From the NCBI RefSeq assembly GCF_003054965.1, contig NZ_MIES01000033.1:930001-994000 (forward strand): a DNA stretch of 64,000 nt, written 5' to 3'. Under the pieces are notes generated by a model, which was given only the letters and a program-made list of their open reading frames with translations, did no database searches and was not told where the DNA came from. Shown piece after piece: positions 55,061 through 63,661 of this stretch. The DNA is from Saccharospirillum sp. MSK14-1. Lineage in GTDB: Bacteria > Pseudomonadota > Gammaproteobacteria > Pseudomonadales > Natronospirillaceae. The translations under genes were made by a program, and so were the position numbers. Numbering within the stretch: the stretch's first letter is position 1; the number at the start of each line of letters is the position of its first letter.

Positions 55061-55283
55061 AGCATGTTCCTCTCTCACGATTTTGGCGCACGTCCAACGG
55101 CGTAGTGCCCTTAAACGGTGCGTTATCGGGTGCCAACCCGGTCTAAACGACGGCAATATCGATCTCATCTCAAAAGCTATGCCAGCTTCCATTATCGAAC
55201 TGTTCTAGGAACACTGATGCAGATCAGCATGGCAGGGCACGGCTGATTTCATACTGACCTGAAAAGGCACAGGAGGTCAGCTT

Positions 55284-56039
55284 ATGAGGCTTAACAACAA
55301 GGTCGCCATCGTGACCGGGGCAGGTTCCGGTATGGGAAAGGCCATTGCCCAACGCTTTGCAGCAGAAGGTGCAGCGTTAGTCATTGGGGATATTGCTGCG
55401 GAGCGACTGGATGCCGTGGCCGCGGAGATTGGTGGCGTCGCAGTGGTAACCGTTGCCGGTGACATTGCCGACCCTGCAACCGCGGATGCCTTGGTCCAAG
55501 CCGCCCTCAATCGTTTTGGTCGTCTGGACATTCTCTGTAACAACGCGGGCGTCATGGATTATATGCAGGGTGTCGGCGAGCTCAGTGATGACGTCTGGCA
55601 GCGAGTGCTGAGTATCAACCTGTACGGTCCGATGTATTGCATGCGCAGAGCTATGCCTGAGCTCAAGCGATCAGGAGGGTGTATTGTTAACGTCGGCTCA
55701 ACGGCCAGTAAACACGGCGCGGCTGCCGGCGCTGCCTACACTGCGTCGAAGCACGGGCTGTTAGGCTTAAGTCAGAATACGGCCTGGATGTATGCCAAAA
55801 GCGGGGTGCGCTGCAATCTTATCGCACCGGGCGCAACTTCAACGCAGATTTCTGACTCCATGCCGCAAGACAAACTGGATGCCCGCGGTGCCGCCAGAGC
55901 CGGAGAGTTTGCGGCTTTAATACCTGCCGTTTTAGATGCCAGCGATATTGCCGATCTGGCGCTGTTTCTGGCCAGCGATGAGTCACGCCGAATAAACGGT
56001 GCGGTGATTGCTGCCGATGGCGGCTGGGATGCGGTTTAG
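55284..56039 (+). CDS. Short-chain dehydrogenase/reductase
   Basis: 251 aa classical SDR. TGAGSGMG (cofactor, about residues 11-18), NNAG and the catalytic S...YTASK triad (GSTASKHGAAAGAAYTASKHG) are intact. A C-terminal GAVIAADGGWDAV closes the family pattern. The acidic D36 after beta2 (VIGDIAAERL) suggests NAD(H) preference. The substrate is unknown. AGGAGG lies upstream of the ATG. It converges on the ybiB-like gene with 7 bases between stops. Confidence 0.88.
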   Translation: MRLNNKVAIVTGAGSGMGKAIAQRFAAEGAALVIGDIAAERLDAVAAEIGGVAVVTVAGDIADPATADALVQAALNRFGRLDILCNNAGVMDYMQGVGELSDDVWQRVLSINLYGPMYCMRRAMPELKRSGGCIVNVGSTASKHGAAAGAAYTASKHGLLGLSQNTAWMYAKSGVRCNLIAPGATSTQISDSMPQDKLDARGAARAGEFAALIPAVLDASDIADLALFLASDESRRINGAVIAADGGWDAV

Positions 56040-56046
56040 CCCATAG

Positions 56047-57015
56047 TCAGCGAGCGTGCCAGATATCATCGGCACGCTTACGAGCCTGAGGCAGATCCAG
56101 TTCGTCGGTGAGCATTAAGACCAGAGCCATGGTTTCCTGAATTGCAGTTAAGCCATAGGACGGTTGCTGCTGACCCGACCAGGTGTCTATCAGACTCTGT
56201 AAGTCGGGCTCTGGAGGACGAATAGCGCGCTTGGCTAGCACACGGGGAACCGCAACCTCTTCACCTTGATGAGGGCTGAGCATCAGTACACTCTGATCCG
56301 CATCCGGGCGGACTTCAAATTCGCCACTGTCGCCTTTTAGTACCACATTGCGAGTGTCGCCCAATGCTCGGGCCGTTTCGTGATGAATGGCCTGATAGGG
56401 CCGATGAAACATGCCCTGCAGAGTGATCTCGGCCTCAGCGGGGTTAAGGTGACGAACCAGAGTGTTGATCGGCGAACGTAACCCCAGCTCTGCTTTCATA
56501 TCGATGATGTGTGACAGCTTGGGTGCAAAGCTGTCCAAGGCGCAGTAAACCATGGGTTCTGTCAGGCTCAACTCCTGAGCCTGCTGCCAGTTATGGGCGA
56601 CGGCAATACCCAATGCCTCACAGGCTTGGCGGGCATACTGTCGGCCGGCGGTGTGTTCACCGCCACCGTGCATCAGTACCGGATAGCCGCCGCGAGCCAG
56701 TGCCCAAGCGGCCAATACATACCAGGATGGTTGCCGGCGCTTACCGGCATAAGCTGGCCAGTCGATGCGTATTGTTCGGCCTTGCCAGGTTGGTTGTGCG
56801 TTGCGCGCGGCGGATAACATGCCTGCCAATTCATCTGGGGTTTCTTCTTTAACCCGCATAAGCATCAGCAAAGCCCCTAACTGAGCCGGCGTTTCTCGGT
56901 CTGCCCAGATTTCTTCCATGGCAAAACAGGCTTCGTCACGTGTTAACGATCGGCTGCCTTTGCGCCCACGCCCCAGGGTGCGAACCAGTTGTGCGAAAGA
57001 GAGAGAGTCACTCAT
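56047..57015 (-). CDS. ybiB: Glycosyltransferase family 3 protein, TrpD2/YbiB-like
   Basis: 322 aa. It resembles anthranilate phosphoribosyltransferase: an N-terminal helical domain (LTRDEACFAMEEIWADRETPAQLGALLMLMRVKEET) and a catalytic domain. Here the usual KHGNR-type PRPP loop is altered to LMHGGGEHTAGRQYA. Family members of this type bind nucleic acid rather than making tryptophan. The ATG overlaps the tusE stop (ATGA), making it the last gene of tusDCBE-ybiB. Confidence 0.8.
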   Translation of the reverse strand: MSDSLSFAQLVRTLGRGRKGSRSLTRDEACFAMEEIWADRETPAQLGALLMLMRVKEETPDELAGMLSAARNAQPTWQGRTIRIDWPAYAGKRRQPSWYVLAAWALARGGYPVLMHGGGEHTAGRQYARQACEALGIAVAHNWQQAQELSLTEPMVYCALDSFAPKLSHIIDMKAELGLRSPINTLVRHLNPAEAEITLQGMFHRPYQAIHHETARALGDTRNVVLKGDSGEFEVRPDADQSVLMLSPHQGEEVAVPRVLAKRAIRPPEPDLQSLIDTWSGQQQPSYGLTAIQETMALVLMLTDELDLPQARKRADDIWHAR

Positions 57016-57326
57016 AGACAATTCTTCGGTTTTGGCAGGCCTGCCAACAAGGCGAGCATCCGTGCCGGGCTCTCACCAAATCGCTGCATCAGGTAGATGG
57101 AATTGCCAATGTCGGGCCCGAATTCGGTTTTCAGGTGTTTCACCAGAGGACGCATAGCCGGTGATAAGTCATAGCGGAAATAAAAGTCCCGTAACGCCTG
57201 GATGATGTTGAGGTCGTCATCGGTCAGCGCTATATCGTGTTGTTGGGCTTGCTGTTGAGCCCAAGCCTCGGTCCATTGGTTGGCATCTTTGAGGAACCCA
57301 AGGTGGTCGGTGCTGAAAGTCGTCAT
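57012..57326 (-). CDS. tusE: Sulfur relay protein TusE (DsrC family)
   Basis: 104 aa. DsrC-type helical core (DANQWTEAWAQQQAQQHDIALTDDD, RDFYFRYDLSPAMRPLVKHLK) with the catalytic penultimate C103 (NCL). It accepts persulfide from TusBCD and passes it to MnmA, coded at 35.5 kb. ATG 57326 follows tusB by 13 bases, and its stop overlaps the ybiB-like start. Confidence 0.93.
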   Translation of the reverse strand: MTTFSTDHLGFLKDANQWTEAWAQQQAQQHDIALTDDDLNIIQALRDFYFRYDLSPAMRPLVKHLKTEFGPDIGNSIYLMQRFGESPARMLALLAGLPKPKNCL

Positions 57327-57339
57327 GTGAGAAGTTGAA

Positions 57340-57603
57340 TTACCAATGAACCAAAGGTGAGTGTTCGGCGCTCAGGCGGACCCAATCATGGTCATGGATC
57401 AGTAGCCAGTCTGAGTGTGCTTTGCCTGCCATGGATTGGGCGTCTTCGTGACGAATGCAACCCTGAGCGGGTAGGGGGTTGGGGTGCCAAAGCATGGTAC
57501 GCGCGTCGCCACTGAGCAGCACCCAATCATTAGCGGTCAACCATTCGTTAAACAGCGCCAACTGTTGAGCGTCGGGCTTTTGGCTGAGCGTTAGCAGCGC
57601 CAT
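57340..57603 (-). CDS. tusB: Sulfur relay protein TusB (DsrH family)
   Basis: 87 aa, starting MALLTLSQKPDAQQLALFNEWL. DsrH-like alpha/beta fold. One Cys (GCIRHEDAQ) is present, in a region where relay members vary. It forms the TusBCD hexamer. Its ATG at 57603 shares a base with the tusC stop, so the genes are coupled. Confidence 0.85.
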   Translation of the reverse strand: MALLTLSQKPDAQQLALFNEWLTANDWVLLSGDARTMLWHPNPLPAQGCIRHEDAQSMAGKAHSDWLLIHDHDWVRLSAEHSPLVHW

Positions 57604-57956
57604 TAAAACACCTCGACGTAGCGGGACTGACGCATCAGCTCAGCAATCGCTGTTAGGCCAAGGGGTTCTACCTGATCGGCAATCGGCTGATCTCCCAGGA
57701 CCAAATCGCGATGTTCGAGGCAGAAAAATAACGAATCACTGCCATACAAAGGTAATGCCTCCAGTTGCCGACTGAGTGATTTCCCGTTAGCTGGCTGTTG
57801 GTCTGGGGTTAACCAGCCAAGACCCTGATCCCAGAAAATAACAGCATGATCGCGGTCAAACAGGGCCAGGCTCATGATGGCTTCCAGAATTTCTTCGCTG
57901 CGCCGTTGCTGATAGGGCGCTGCCGTTACCAAAATCAGCGTTTCAAACGTGTTCAT
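57603..57956 (-). CDS. tusC: Sulfur relay protein TusC (DsrF family)
   Basis: 117 aa DsrE/F-like protein, LILVTAAPYQQRRSEEILEAIMSLALFDRDHAVIFWDQG. It is part of the TusBCD complex. The start overlaps the tusD stop by 4 bases and the stop touches tusB. Confidence 0.9.
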   Translation of the reverse strand: MNTFETLILVTAAPYQQRRSEEILEAIMSLALFDRDHAVIFWDQGLGWLTPDQQPANGKSLSRQLEALPLYGSDSLFFCLEHRDLVLGDQPIADQVEPLGLTAIAELMRQSRYVEVF

Positions 57957-58342
57957 CGGAAGCTCACCACGCGGTCACAGTCACCGAAACCGGCGGCCCA
58001 TTGCCCAAGACCCACCAGTTCGAAAGGCGGTTCAACCGTTACGGTGACTTTGGCTTGTCGTTTGGCTTCGTTGTCGTTCAGCAAACCACGGTTAGCCGAG
58101 GCAGCAATACACAACAGCAACTCGCACTGTGTGTTCTGTTGCAATGCCATCCAGCGGTCGTACCAATTGGGTTCATCGCTAGCCGGAGACTGGCTACTCA
58201 GACCGGTGTAAACGCCATCCATAAAAAAGAAAACTCGAACCAACTGGTGCTCGCTCGAATTCAGTGCTGTGGCGAAGGACAGCGCATCGGCTTGAGCATT
58301 GCTGGCCCAGGGCGAAGCATAAATATTCAGTTGATATTTCAT
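57953..58342 (-). CDS. tusD: Sulfur relay protein TusD (DsrE family)
   Basis: 129 aa from ATG 58342 (MKYQLNIYASPWASNAQADALSFA). The persulfide-carrying cysteine is C78 in LLLCIAASANRG, the same number as in E. coli TusD; a second cysteine lies at C73. It receives sulfur (from TusA in E. coli) and passes it to TusE. It is the first gene of the tus operon; the longer frame overlaps the yccA terminator. Confidence 0.92.
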   Translation of the reverse strand: MKYQLNIYASPWASNAQADALSFATALNSSEHQLVRVFFFMDGVYTGLSSQSPASDEPNWYDRWMALQQNTQCELLLCIAASANRGLLNDNEAKRQAKVTVTVEPPFELVGLGQWAAGFGDCDRVVSFR

Positions 58343-58365
58343 GCGCGCATCATACCTCAGCAGGC

Positions 58366-58394
58366 ACAAAAAAGGCCGCACTGGGCGGCCTTTT
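58366..58394 (-). terminator. Terminator of the yccA-like gene
   Basis: AAAAGGCCGC (58370-58379) and GCGGCCTTTT (58385-58394). Read leftward it ends in six T's, and it separates the yccA-like gene from tusDCBE. Confidence 0.87.
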
Positions 58395-58408
58395 CAACTC
58401 GGGGTTGG

Positions 58409-59077
58409 TTAGTCGTTCGACAAAGCGCCAACCAGAGCCAACAGGTGAACAAACAGATTATAAATGTTCAAGTACAAAGAAACGGTCGCGTGAATGTAGT
58501 TCGTTTCGCCACCGTTTACGATGCGGCTGGTATCGTAGAGGATGAACAGAGACATCAGCAGTACAACACCCGCGGAGATCGCCAGGCTAAGGGCCGGAAT
58601 CGTAAAGAAAAAATTTGCCAGTATGGCGACCAGCGCAACGATCAAGCCCACCATGAGAAAGCCGCCTAAGAAACTGAAGTCTTTCTTAGTGGTGACTGCG
58701 TAAGCAGACAAACCAAATGTCACGATGGCTGTTCCGCCGAGTGCTTGCGCAACAATGGCGCCGCCATTCGACATGGCCAGATAATAATTCAAGGTTGGGC
58801 CAAGGCTTGCCCCCAGCAGACCGGTAAAGACGAATGTCCATACGATTCCCATGCCTGAGTTGGCGGTACGGGGAATGACGAAGAACATAATGCCGATGGC
58901 TGCAATCATCATGATCAAGCTCGCCGTCGGAGAAAGATTGGCGCTCATGGCAAACAATGCGCAAACAGCACTGAATACCAGAGTCATAGACAGCAGGGCG
59001 TAGGTGTTTCGGAGAACTTTATTGGTTGCCAGAGCCGACTCAGAACGTTGAGTGGCTGTGGTTTGATAGTTGGCCAT
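58409..59077 (-). CDS. yccA: Bax inhibitor-1/YccA family membrane protein
   Basis: 222 aa from ATG 59077 (MANYQTTATQRSESALATNKVLRNTYALLS). Seven hydrophobic helices and the SLFILYDTSRIVNGGETNYIHATVSLYLNIYNLFVHLL end are diagnostic of the family. E. coli YccA is an FtsH substrate and modulator that also protects stressed SecYEG translocons. The family can also conduct calcium. Confidence 0.9.
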   Translation of the reverse strand: MANYQTTATQRSESALATNKVLRNTYALLSMTLVFSAVCALFAMSANLSPTASLIMMIAAIGIMFFVIPRTANSGMGIVWTFVFTGLLGASLGPTLNYYLAMSNGGAIVAQALGGTAIVTFGLSAYAVTTKKDFSFLGGFLMVGLIVALVAILANFFFTIPALSLAISAGVVLLMSLFILYDTSRIVNGGETNYIHATVSLYLNIYNLFVHLLALVGALSND

Positions 59078-59301
59078 AGGTCTAGCCTCCATTAGTTATT
59101 CTGCTGCCATCATATAGGTGTTGAATGGCTTTTCAATAAACATCGCTCGTTCGGCCTTGCCAACTTACGGAACTCTGACATTTTAACTGACAACGCCCAT
59201 TCACTGGCCGGAGACCCTCACTCACAGCTGCCCATAACGTCTTGTTTTTGAACGTCAAAAAAGGCCTGCAATCCAAAGACTGGTGCGTTATATTGTTGTT
59301 T

Positions 59302-59315
59302 AAAACGCCCGTTTG
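59302..59315. promoter_or_regulatory. PsrA-type operator
   Basis: AAAAC (59302-59306), four bases, GTTTG (59311-59315) fit the published PsrA site form (G/C)AAAC-N2-4-GTTT(G/C) except for the first base. It is 30 bases upstream of the psrA ATG, as expected for autoregulation. Confidence 0.6.
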
Positions 59316-59344
59316 AAACACACTCAGAAATCAGGCCCCTTTTC

Positions 59345-59974
59345 ATGAGCCAAGCCGACACCGTTACCCGCATTCTCGATTCAGCCGAAGAGCTTTTTGC
59401 TGAAAAGGGCTTCGCCGAAACGTCATTGCGTATGATCACCACGCGAGCCAAGGTTAATCTGGCGGCGGTCAACTATCATTTCGGTTCGAAAAAAGACCTG
59501 ATACAGGCGGTTTTTGCGCGCTTCCTGACGCCGTTCTGCAATAAGCTGGATAAAGAAATGGCCACTCTGGTTTCGGGTAAAGCCGAACCGAGCTTGCACG
59601 ACGTCCTTGGCGTCTTAGCCAGAACCATGCTCACCGGTGTGTACACGTCGAGCAATTCAAACAAGTTGTCGGTTTTTATGCGTCTATTGGGGCTTGCCTA
59701 TACACAGGCTCAAGGGCATTTGCGCCGCTTTTTGAAAGAGCACTACAACGACAGCTACAACCGCTTTATCAGCTATCTGCGGGATGCCCATCCGGAGCTG
59801 TCGCCACGTGAGATATTCTGGCGCATTCATTTCGCCATCGGCGCCTGCGTCTTCACCATGTCGAGTATCGAGGTATTACGCGATATGTCGCAGGCTGACA
59901 TTGGCGAAGACACCGCCATTGATGAGGTGATGAATCAGTTGATCGATTTTCTGGCCGCGGCACTCGAGCGTTAG
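59345..59974 (+). CDS. psrA: TetR-family regulator PsrA
   Basis: 209 aa. The N-terminus SQADTVTRILDSAEELFAEKGFAETSLRMITTRAKVNLAAVNYHFGSKKDLIQAVF is very close to Pseudomonas PsrA as I remember it. PsrA senses long-chain fatty acids and controls beta-oxidation genes and, in pseudomonads, rpoS. A PsrA-like site precedes the gene. It overlaps the convergent enoyl-CoA hydratase-like gene by 4 bases. Confidence 0.82.
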   Translation: MSQADTVTRILDSAEELFAEKGFAETSLRMITTRAKVNLAAVNYHFGSKKDLIQAVFARFLTPFCNKLDKEMATLVSGKAEPSLHDVLGVLARTMLTGVYTSSNSNKLSVFMRLLGLAYTQAQGHLRRFLKEHYNDSYNRFISYLRDAHPELSPREIFWRIHFAIGACVFTMSSIEVLRDMSQADIGEDTAIDEVMNQLIDFLAAALER

Positions 59975-60720
59975 CCAGCATTCCCGGTCAGTGTTAAGTC
60001 GTTGCGGACTTCGATTGAGCAATCAATTAGGCTTTCTAGCAAACTCTCGTCGTACACCTCATTGGCTGCCAGATGCAGAACCGATTTCGTTGTGTGCAAT
60101 GATTCAATGCTCCGATTCAGCATCGAGTTCACCAACACCTCGGCAACCGAATCGAGTTCTTCAGCTGGCACCAGTCGGTTAACCAACCCCAGCCGGGTTG
60201 CGGTATAAGCATCAATGGACTCGCCCGTCAGCGCATAATATTTGGCAGCGCGTTCACCCAGAGCTTTGATCAGGTAGGGACTGCTCAGTGCAGGAACCTG
60301 GCCAAACAGCGACTCCGTAATGCAAAAAGCCGTTCGTTCAGTGGCCAGCACCAGATCGCAACAGCAGGCAATTCCAACAGCAGCCGCGTTAACGTCACCA
60401 CGGACGGTCAGTAACACCGGTGCGGGAAAGTTATACAGCGTCGCCAACAGTCGAGCCAATTGCTCGGCGTCTTGTTGATGTTCGGCGCGGCCGGCATGCT
60501 GTCGACGTTTTAGCCAGGCCCGATCTGGGCCTGTACAGAAATGGGCACCACGACCACTGAGCCAAACGAGCCGCACACTGTCGTCATCGGCCAGATCATC
60601 CAAGGCCGTGACCAGCGTGCAGATCAATTCATCGTCGTAGGCGTTGCCGGTTTCCGGCTTGTTCAGAATAATTCGAACCAGTCCCGCATCCCGGCGTTCG
60701 ATCAGTACCGTTTCCTTCAT
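59971..60720 (-). CDS. Enoyl-CoA hydratase/isomerase family protein, LiuC-like
   Basis: 249 aa crotonase fold. FCITESLFGQVPALSSPYLI...GERAAKYYALTGE resembles 3-methylglutaconyl-CoA hydratase (LiuC/AtuE type). The oxyanion-hole segment is GRGAHFCTGPD. Of the two classic catalytic glutamates only one remains: E136 is present, but the other position is G116. The GGG segment before it is AAA (112-114). LiuC-type enzymes also lack the first Glu, so it may still be active. No leucine-catabolism genes adjoin it. Confidence 0.78.
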   Translation of the reverse strand: MKETVLIERRDAGLVRIILNKPETGNAYDDELICTLVTALDDLADDDSVRLVWLSGRGAHFCTGPDRAWLKRRQHAGRAEHQQDAEQLARLLATLYNFPAPVLLTVRGDVNAAAVGIACCCDLVLATERTAFCITESLFGQVPALSSPYLIKALGERAAKYYALTGESIDAYTATRLGLVNRLVPAEELDSVAEVLVNSMLNRSIESLHTTKSVLHLAANEVYDESLLESLIDCSIEVRNDLTLTGNAG

Positions 60721-60831
60721 GAGCGTTCTTCTTGTTGTTTTGTAGGGGTGAAGGTCCTTTTCACCCTAAACCAGATATACCCTGGCCGCCAGCGGCAAAA
60801 TTGAGATTTTTTACTGGCGGGGAAATCGTTT

Positions 60832-63489
60832 TCAGATGCTTCCCGGTGGTGCACACAGAATCAGGCGAACACCCGCCGGCTGAAGCTCGACGCTGTCCCA
60901 GGCGGCATCCAGTAACTCGGCCTGCATTTGTGCTTTGGTCACGTCCTGTTCGGTCACAAAGGGGTTTACGCCCGACAAATACTGCAATCGCTCCACCCGA
61001 GCTTCATTGGTAGCTGCCAGAGAGGCACGCGCCTGACTTAACGTCTGTTCAAACTGGGTTTGAGCATGACCTTGAGCAACATCGAATATTGGAGAAATGC
61101 GCTCTTTGGCTGATTGCACCAGTTTGCGCACCGTTTTGACGGGTAAGGTTTTAACCTGAGCTTGCAATACGTCTTGTCCCAGCGTCTGAGACAAGTCGCT
61201 TTGGCCGCCCTCCAGAGTCAGAGTACGCAACAGGCCTTCATTAAGATGCGGTTTCAGTGCGTGTGCGCTGCGTTCGGGAATGGCCAGACGCCATTGGGTT
61301 TCCAGCAACAGTTGCCCAGCCGGAACTTGTTTGGTTTCCAGCAAAGCGACGCTGGCTTGACCCAGTTGCGAGCCACTGACCAGATCCAGTAAACCTAGCA
61401 CCAGAGGGTGCTCCCACGAGACAAAGTGGACGTCTTCGCGAGCTAAAGCGGTTGCTCGATCAAAACAGACCAAAGCACCGCCTTCGGGAATGCCGGGAAT
61501 AATGGGGATCAGCATTTTATCGGAGGGTATCAGTTCATATATACCGTCGCTGATGGTTTCAAAATGCAGGTTCAGCAGGTTGGCAGCTTGTTCGACGACA
61601 TCCAAAGCGCTGTGCTGTTCTAAGTCGGCCACGGCGTCGGTGAGCTGGCCCGCCTGCGGTTGCCGGCAGGAGTTGAGCTCAAGCATCACATCACGGCCTT
61701 GCTCTAACTCGCTGTTAAGGCGTTCCAAATCGTCGCGAATCTGTTCGGTCAGCAAAGGATCGTGCGGATCTGCCAGCCAGATTTCGCTGTGCTGAGCATG
61801 TACGATGCCTGCAGCGGGTTGGTGCTGTTCGACACAGTCGAGTACCTCATGGAACCACTGGAAGCGGTACTCTTCATCGCTGTTGGTGAGATAGGGCAGG
61901 TGAATGTGCACCGTTTCAGTCTGGCCGATGCGATCCAGTCGGCCAATGCGCTGCTCCAATACATCCGGATGGCCGGGTAAATCCCACAGCACCAGATGAT
62001 GACAAAACTGGAAATTGCGGCCTTCGCCGCCAATTTCTGAGCACACCAGCACCTGGGCGCCGTCTTCGTCTGATGCGAAATGCGCCGCGGCGCGATCGCG
62101 TTCAATCAGATTCAGTCCTTCATGGAAGGCCGTCGCCTCTATACCGTGCTCGTGCCAGAGTGCCTGCGCCAACTCCTGGGCGACTTCGGCAGCCTGGGCG
62201 ATCAACAGGACCTTCTGGTCACGATGCTGCTTCAGCCAATCGACCAACCAGGCACGGCGTTGGGCATCGCTTTCGGCAGGATGAGCTTCTACTTGTCGGC
62301 TGTGAAAGCCACTGACACCGCGACGGGTATTGCGGTATACCACCCGGCCTGGGCCATGGCGATCGAGCACTTCGTTCAGTGCGCGTTGCCGATCGTCATG
62401 CCACTCAATACCCAGCGTCTGTAGCTGTTTGAGTAATTCATCGTCAACCTGGTTTTGGTCCAATGCTTGAGCCAGGTCGGACAACGCCAGGAAATGACCT
62501 TCATCCGACTGATACTGTTCAAAACTGGAAAATCGTGAGGCATCCAGCAGTTGCAGACGTTGAAAGTGCGCTTGCTGACCCAGTTGTTCCGGCGTAGCGG
62601 TCAGCAACAACAGGTGAGGAGAACGCTGTGCGATGGTCAACCATGAGGCTTCGGCGGTTTCATCTGTTGGCGGGGTCATGTCGAGGTGGTGGGCTTCATC
62701 AACCACCAACATGTCCCAGTCTGCGGCGGTCACCCAGGGCATCTCTTCAGCGTTCGCCAATAATGAATGCGGCACTAAATGCACCTGACCCAGGCCGAAG
62801 TCGTGATCGCTGTGTTGATAAAACTCGGGCTGGATGGCAAAGCGACGCACCAATTCAACGAGCCATTGCGCTTGTAAGGCGTCAGGGACTGCAATCAATA
62901 CACGAGAAGCTCGACCTTGCTGACGCAGCCGATTGATGATCAGGCCAGCCTCAATGGTTTTACCCAGGCCGACCTCATCAGACAACAGCGCACGCACACG
63001 GGTCTGTTGAGTGGCCTGATACGCGACGTACAACTGATGGGGCAATAGCGTGGAGCGGGTACCCAGCAGGCCGTTCAGGTGTTGGTTCCAGATGGCCTGA
63101 TGGCCATTGCTCAACGCGGAACGAAAGGCAAACCAGTTGGGGTGGTCGGTCTGGCTGGTTAACAGACGGGTCAGCGGATTGTCGTGGTCGATGGAATCGG
63201 CGAGCTCACTTTCTGGCACCATGCCGTCAGCCGTTTCATAGACCAGCAAACCTTTCAGCTCATGCACCGCGAGCACCTCTGCCTCGCCTTGACCGCGCTT
63301 TTCGATGCTATCGCCAACATCAAACCGGATTCGGGTTAGCGGTGGTTCGCGCAACGCGTAGCAGCGCTCGTCTTCGGCGGAGGGAAAATGCAGCGTCACC
63401 GTACGGGCGTCAACGTTTTGTACCACGCCCAGGCCCAACTCTGGTTCACCATCTGCCAGCCAGCGTTGACCTTGCATAAATTCAGACAT
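60832..63489 (-). CDS. rapA: RNA polymerase-associated ATPase RapA
   Basis: 885 aa Swi2/Snf2 ATPase that recycles RNA polymerase, about 80 residues shorter than E. coli RapA. N-terminal Tudor-like domains begin at FMQGQRWLADGEPELGLGVV. The motor has DEVGLGKTIEAGLI (motif I), VVDEAHH (DEAH, motif II), LLTATPEQ (III) and RIGRLDRIGQ (VI). The RNA polymerase-contacting C-terminal domains follow. Its start diverges from the M16 peptidase gene. Confidence 0.93.
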   Translation of the reverse strand: MSEFMQGQRWLADGEPELGLGVVQNVDARTVTLHFPSAEDERCYALREPPLTRIRFDVGDSIEKRGQGEAEVLAVHELKGLLVYETADGMVPESELADSIDHDNPLTRLLTSQTDHPNWFAFRSALSNGHQAIWNQHLNGLLGTRSTLLPHQLYVAYQATQQTRVRALLSDEVGLGKTIEAGLIINRLRQQGRASRVLIAVPDALQAQWLVELVRRFAIQPEFYQHSDHDFGLGQVHLVPHSLLANAEEMPWVTAADWDMLVVDEAHHLDMTPPTDETAEASWLTIAQRSPHLLLLTATPEQLGQQAHFQRLQLLDASRFSSFEQYQSDEGHFLALSDLAQALDQNQVDDELLKQLQTLGIEWHDDRQRALNEVLDRHGPGRVVYRNTRRGVSGFHSRQVEAHPAESDAQRRAWLVDWLKQHRDQKVLLIAQAAEVAQELAQALWHEHGIEATAFHEGLNLIERDRAAAHFASDEDGAQVLVCSEIGGEGRNFQFCHHLVLWDLPGHPDVLEQRIGRLDRIGQTETVHIHLPYLTNSDEEYRFQWFHEVLDCVEQHQPAAGIVHAQHSEIWLADPHDPLLTEQIRDDLERLNSELEQGRDVMLELNSCRQPQAGQLTDAVADLEQHSALDVVEQAANLLNLHFETISDGIYELIPSDKMLIPIIPGIPEGGALVCFDRATALAREDVHFVSWEHPLVLGLLDLVSGSQLGQASVALLETKQVPAGQLLLETQWRLAIPERSAHALKPHLNEGLLRTLTLEGGQSDLSQTLGQDVLQAQVKTLPVKTVRKLVQSAKERISPIFDVAQGHAQTQFEQTLSQARASLAATNEARVERLQYLSGVNPFVTEQDVTKAQMQAELLDAAWDSVELQPAGVRLILCAPPGSI

Positions 63490-63661
63490 CTCGACCTCAC
63501 ATCCCCGAAAAGGGCCGGTATTCTACGGAATCTGCGTGAGCATGAAAGCGTAGCAGGGCGGACTGCCGATTATTGCTTCACTCTATGCTGCTTTTCGGGA
63601 CTTGCGCTACCGTTGCATAACCCCATTATGGGTAGCTGAATATTCAAGGTTTGACTCTTTT

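Noticed and set aside
60741-60831. Hairpin CCGCCAG/CTGGCGG as a rapA terminator
   Set aside because: The arms are separated by about 20 bases and there is no T-tract on the rapA side; not convincing.
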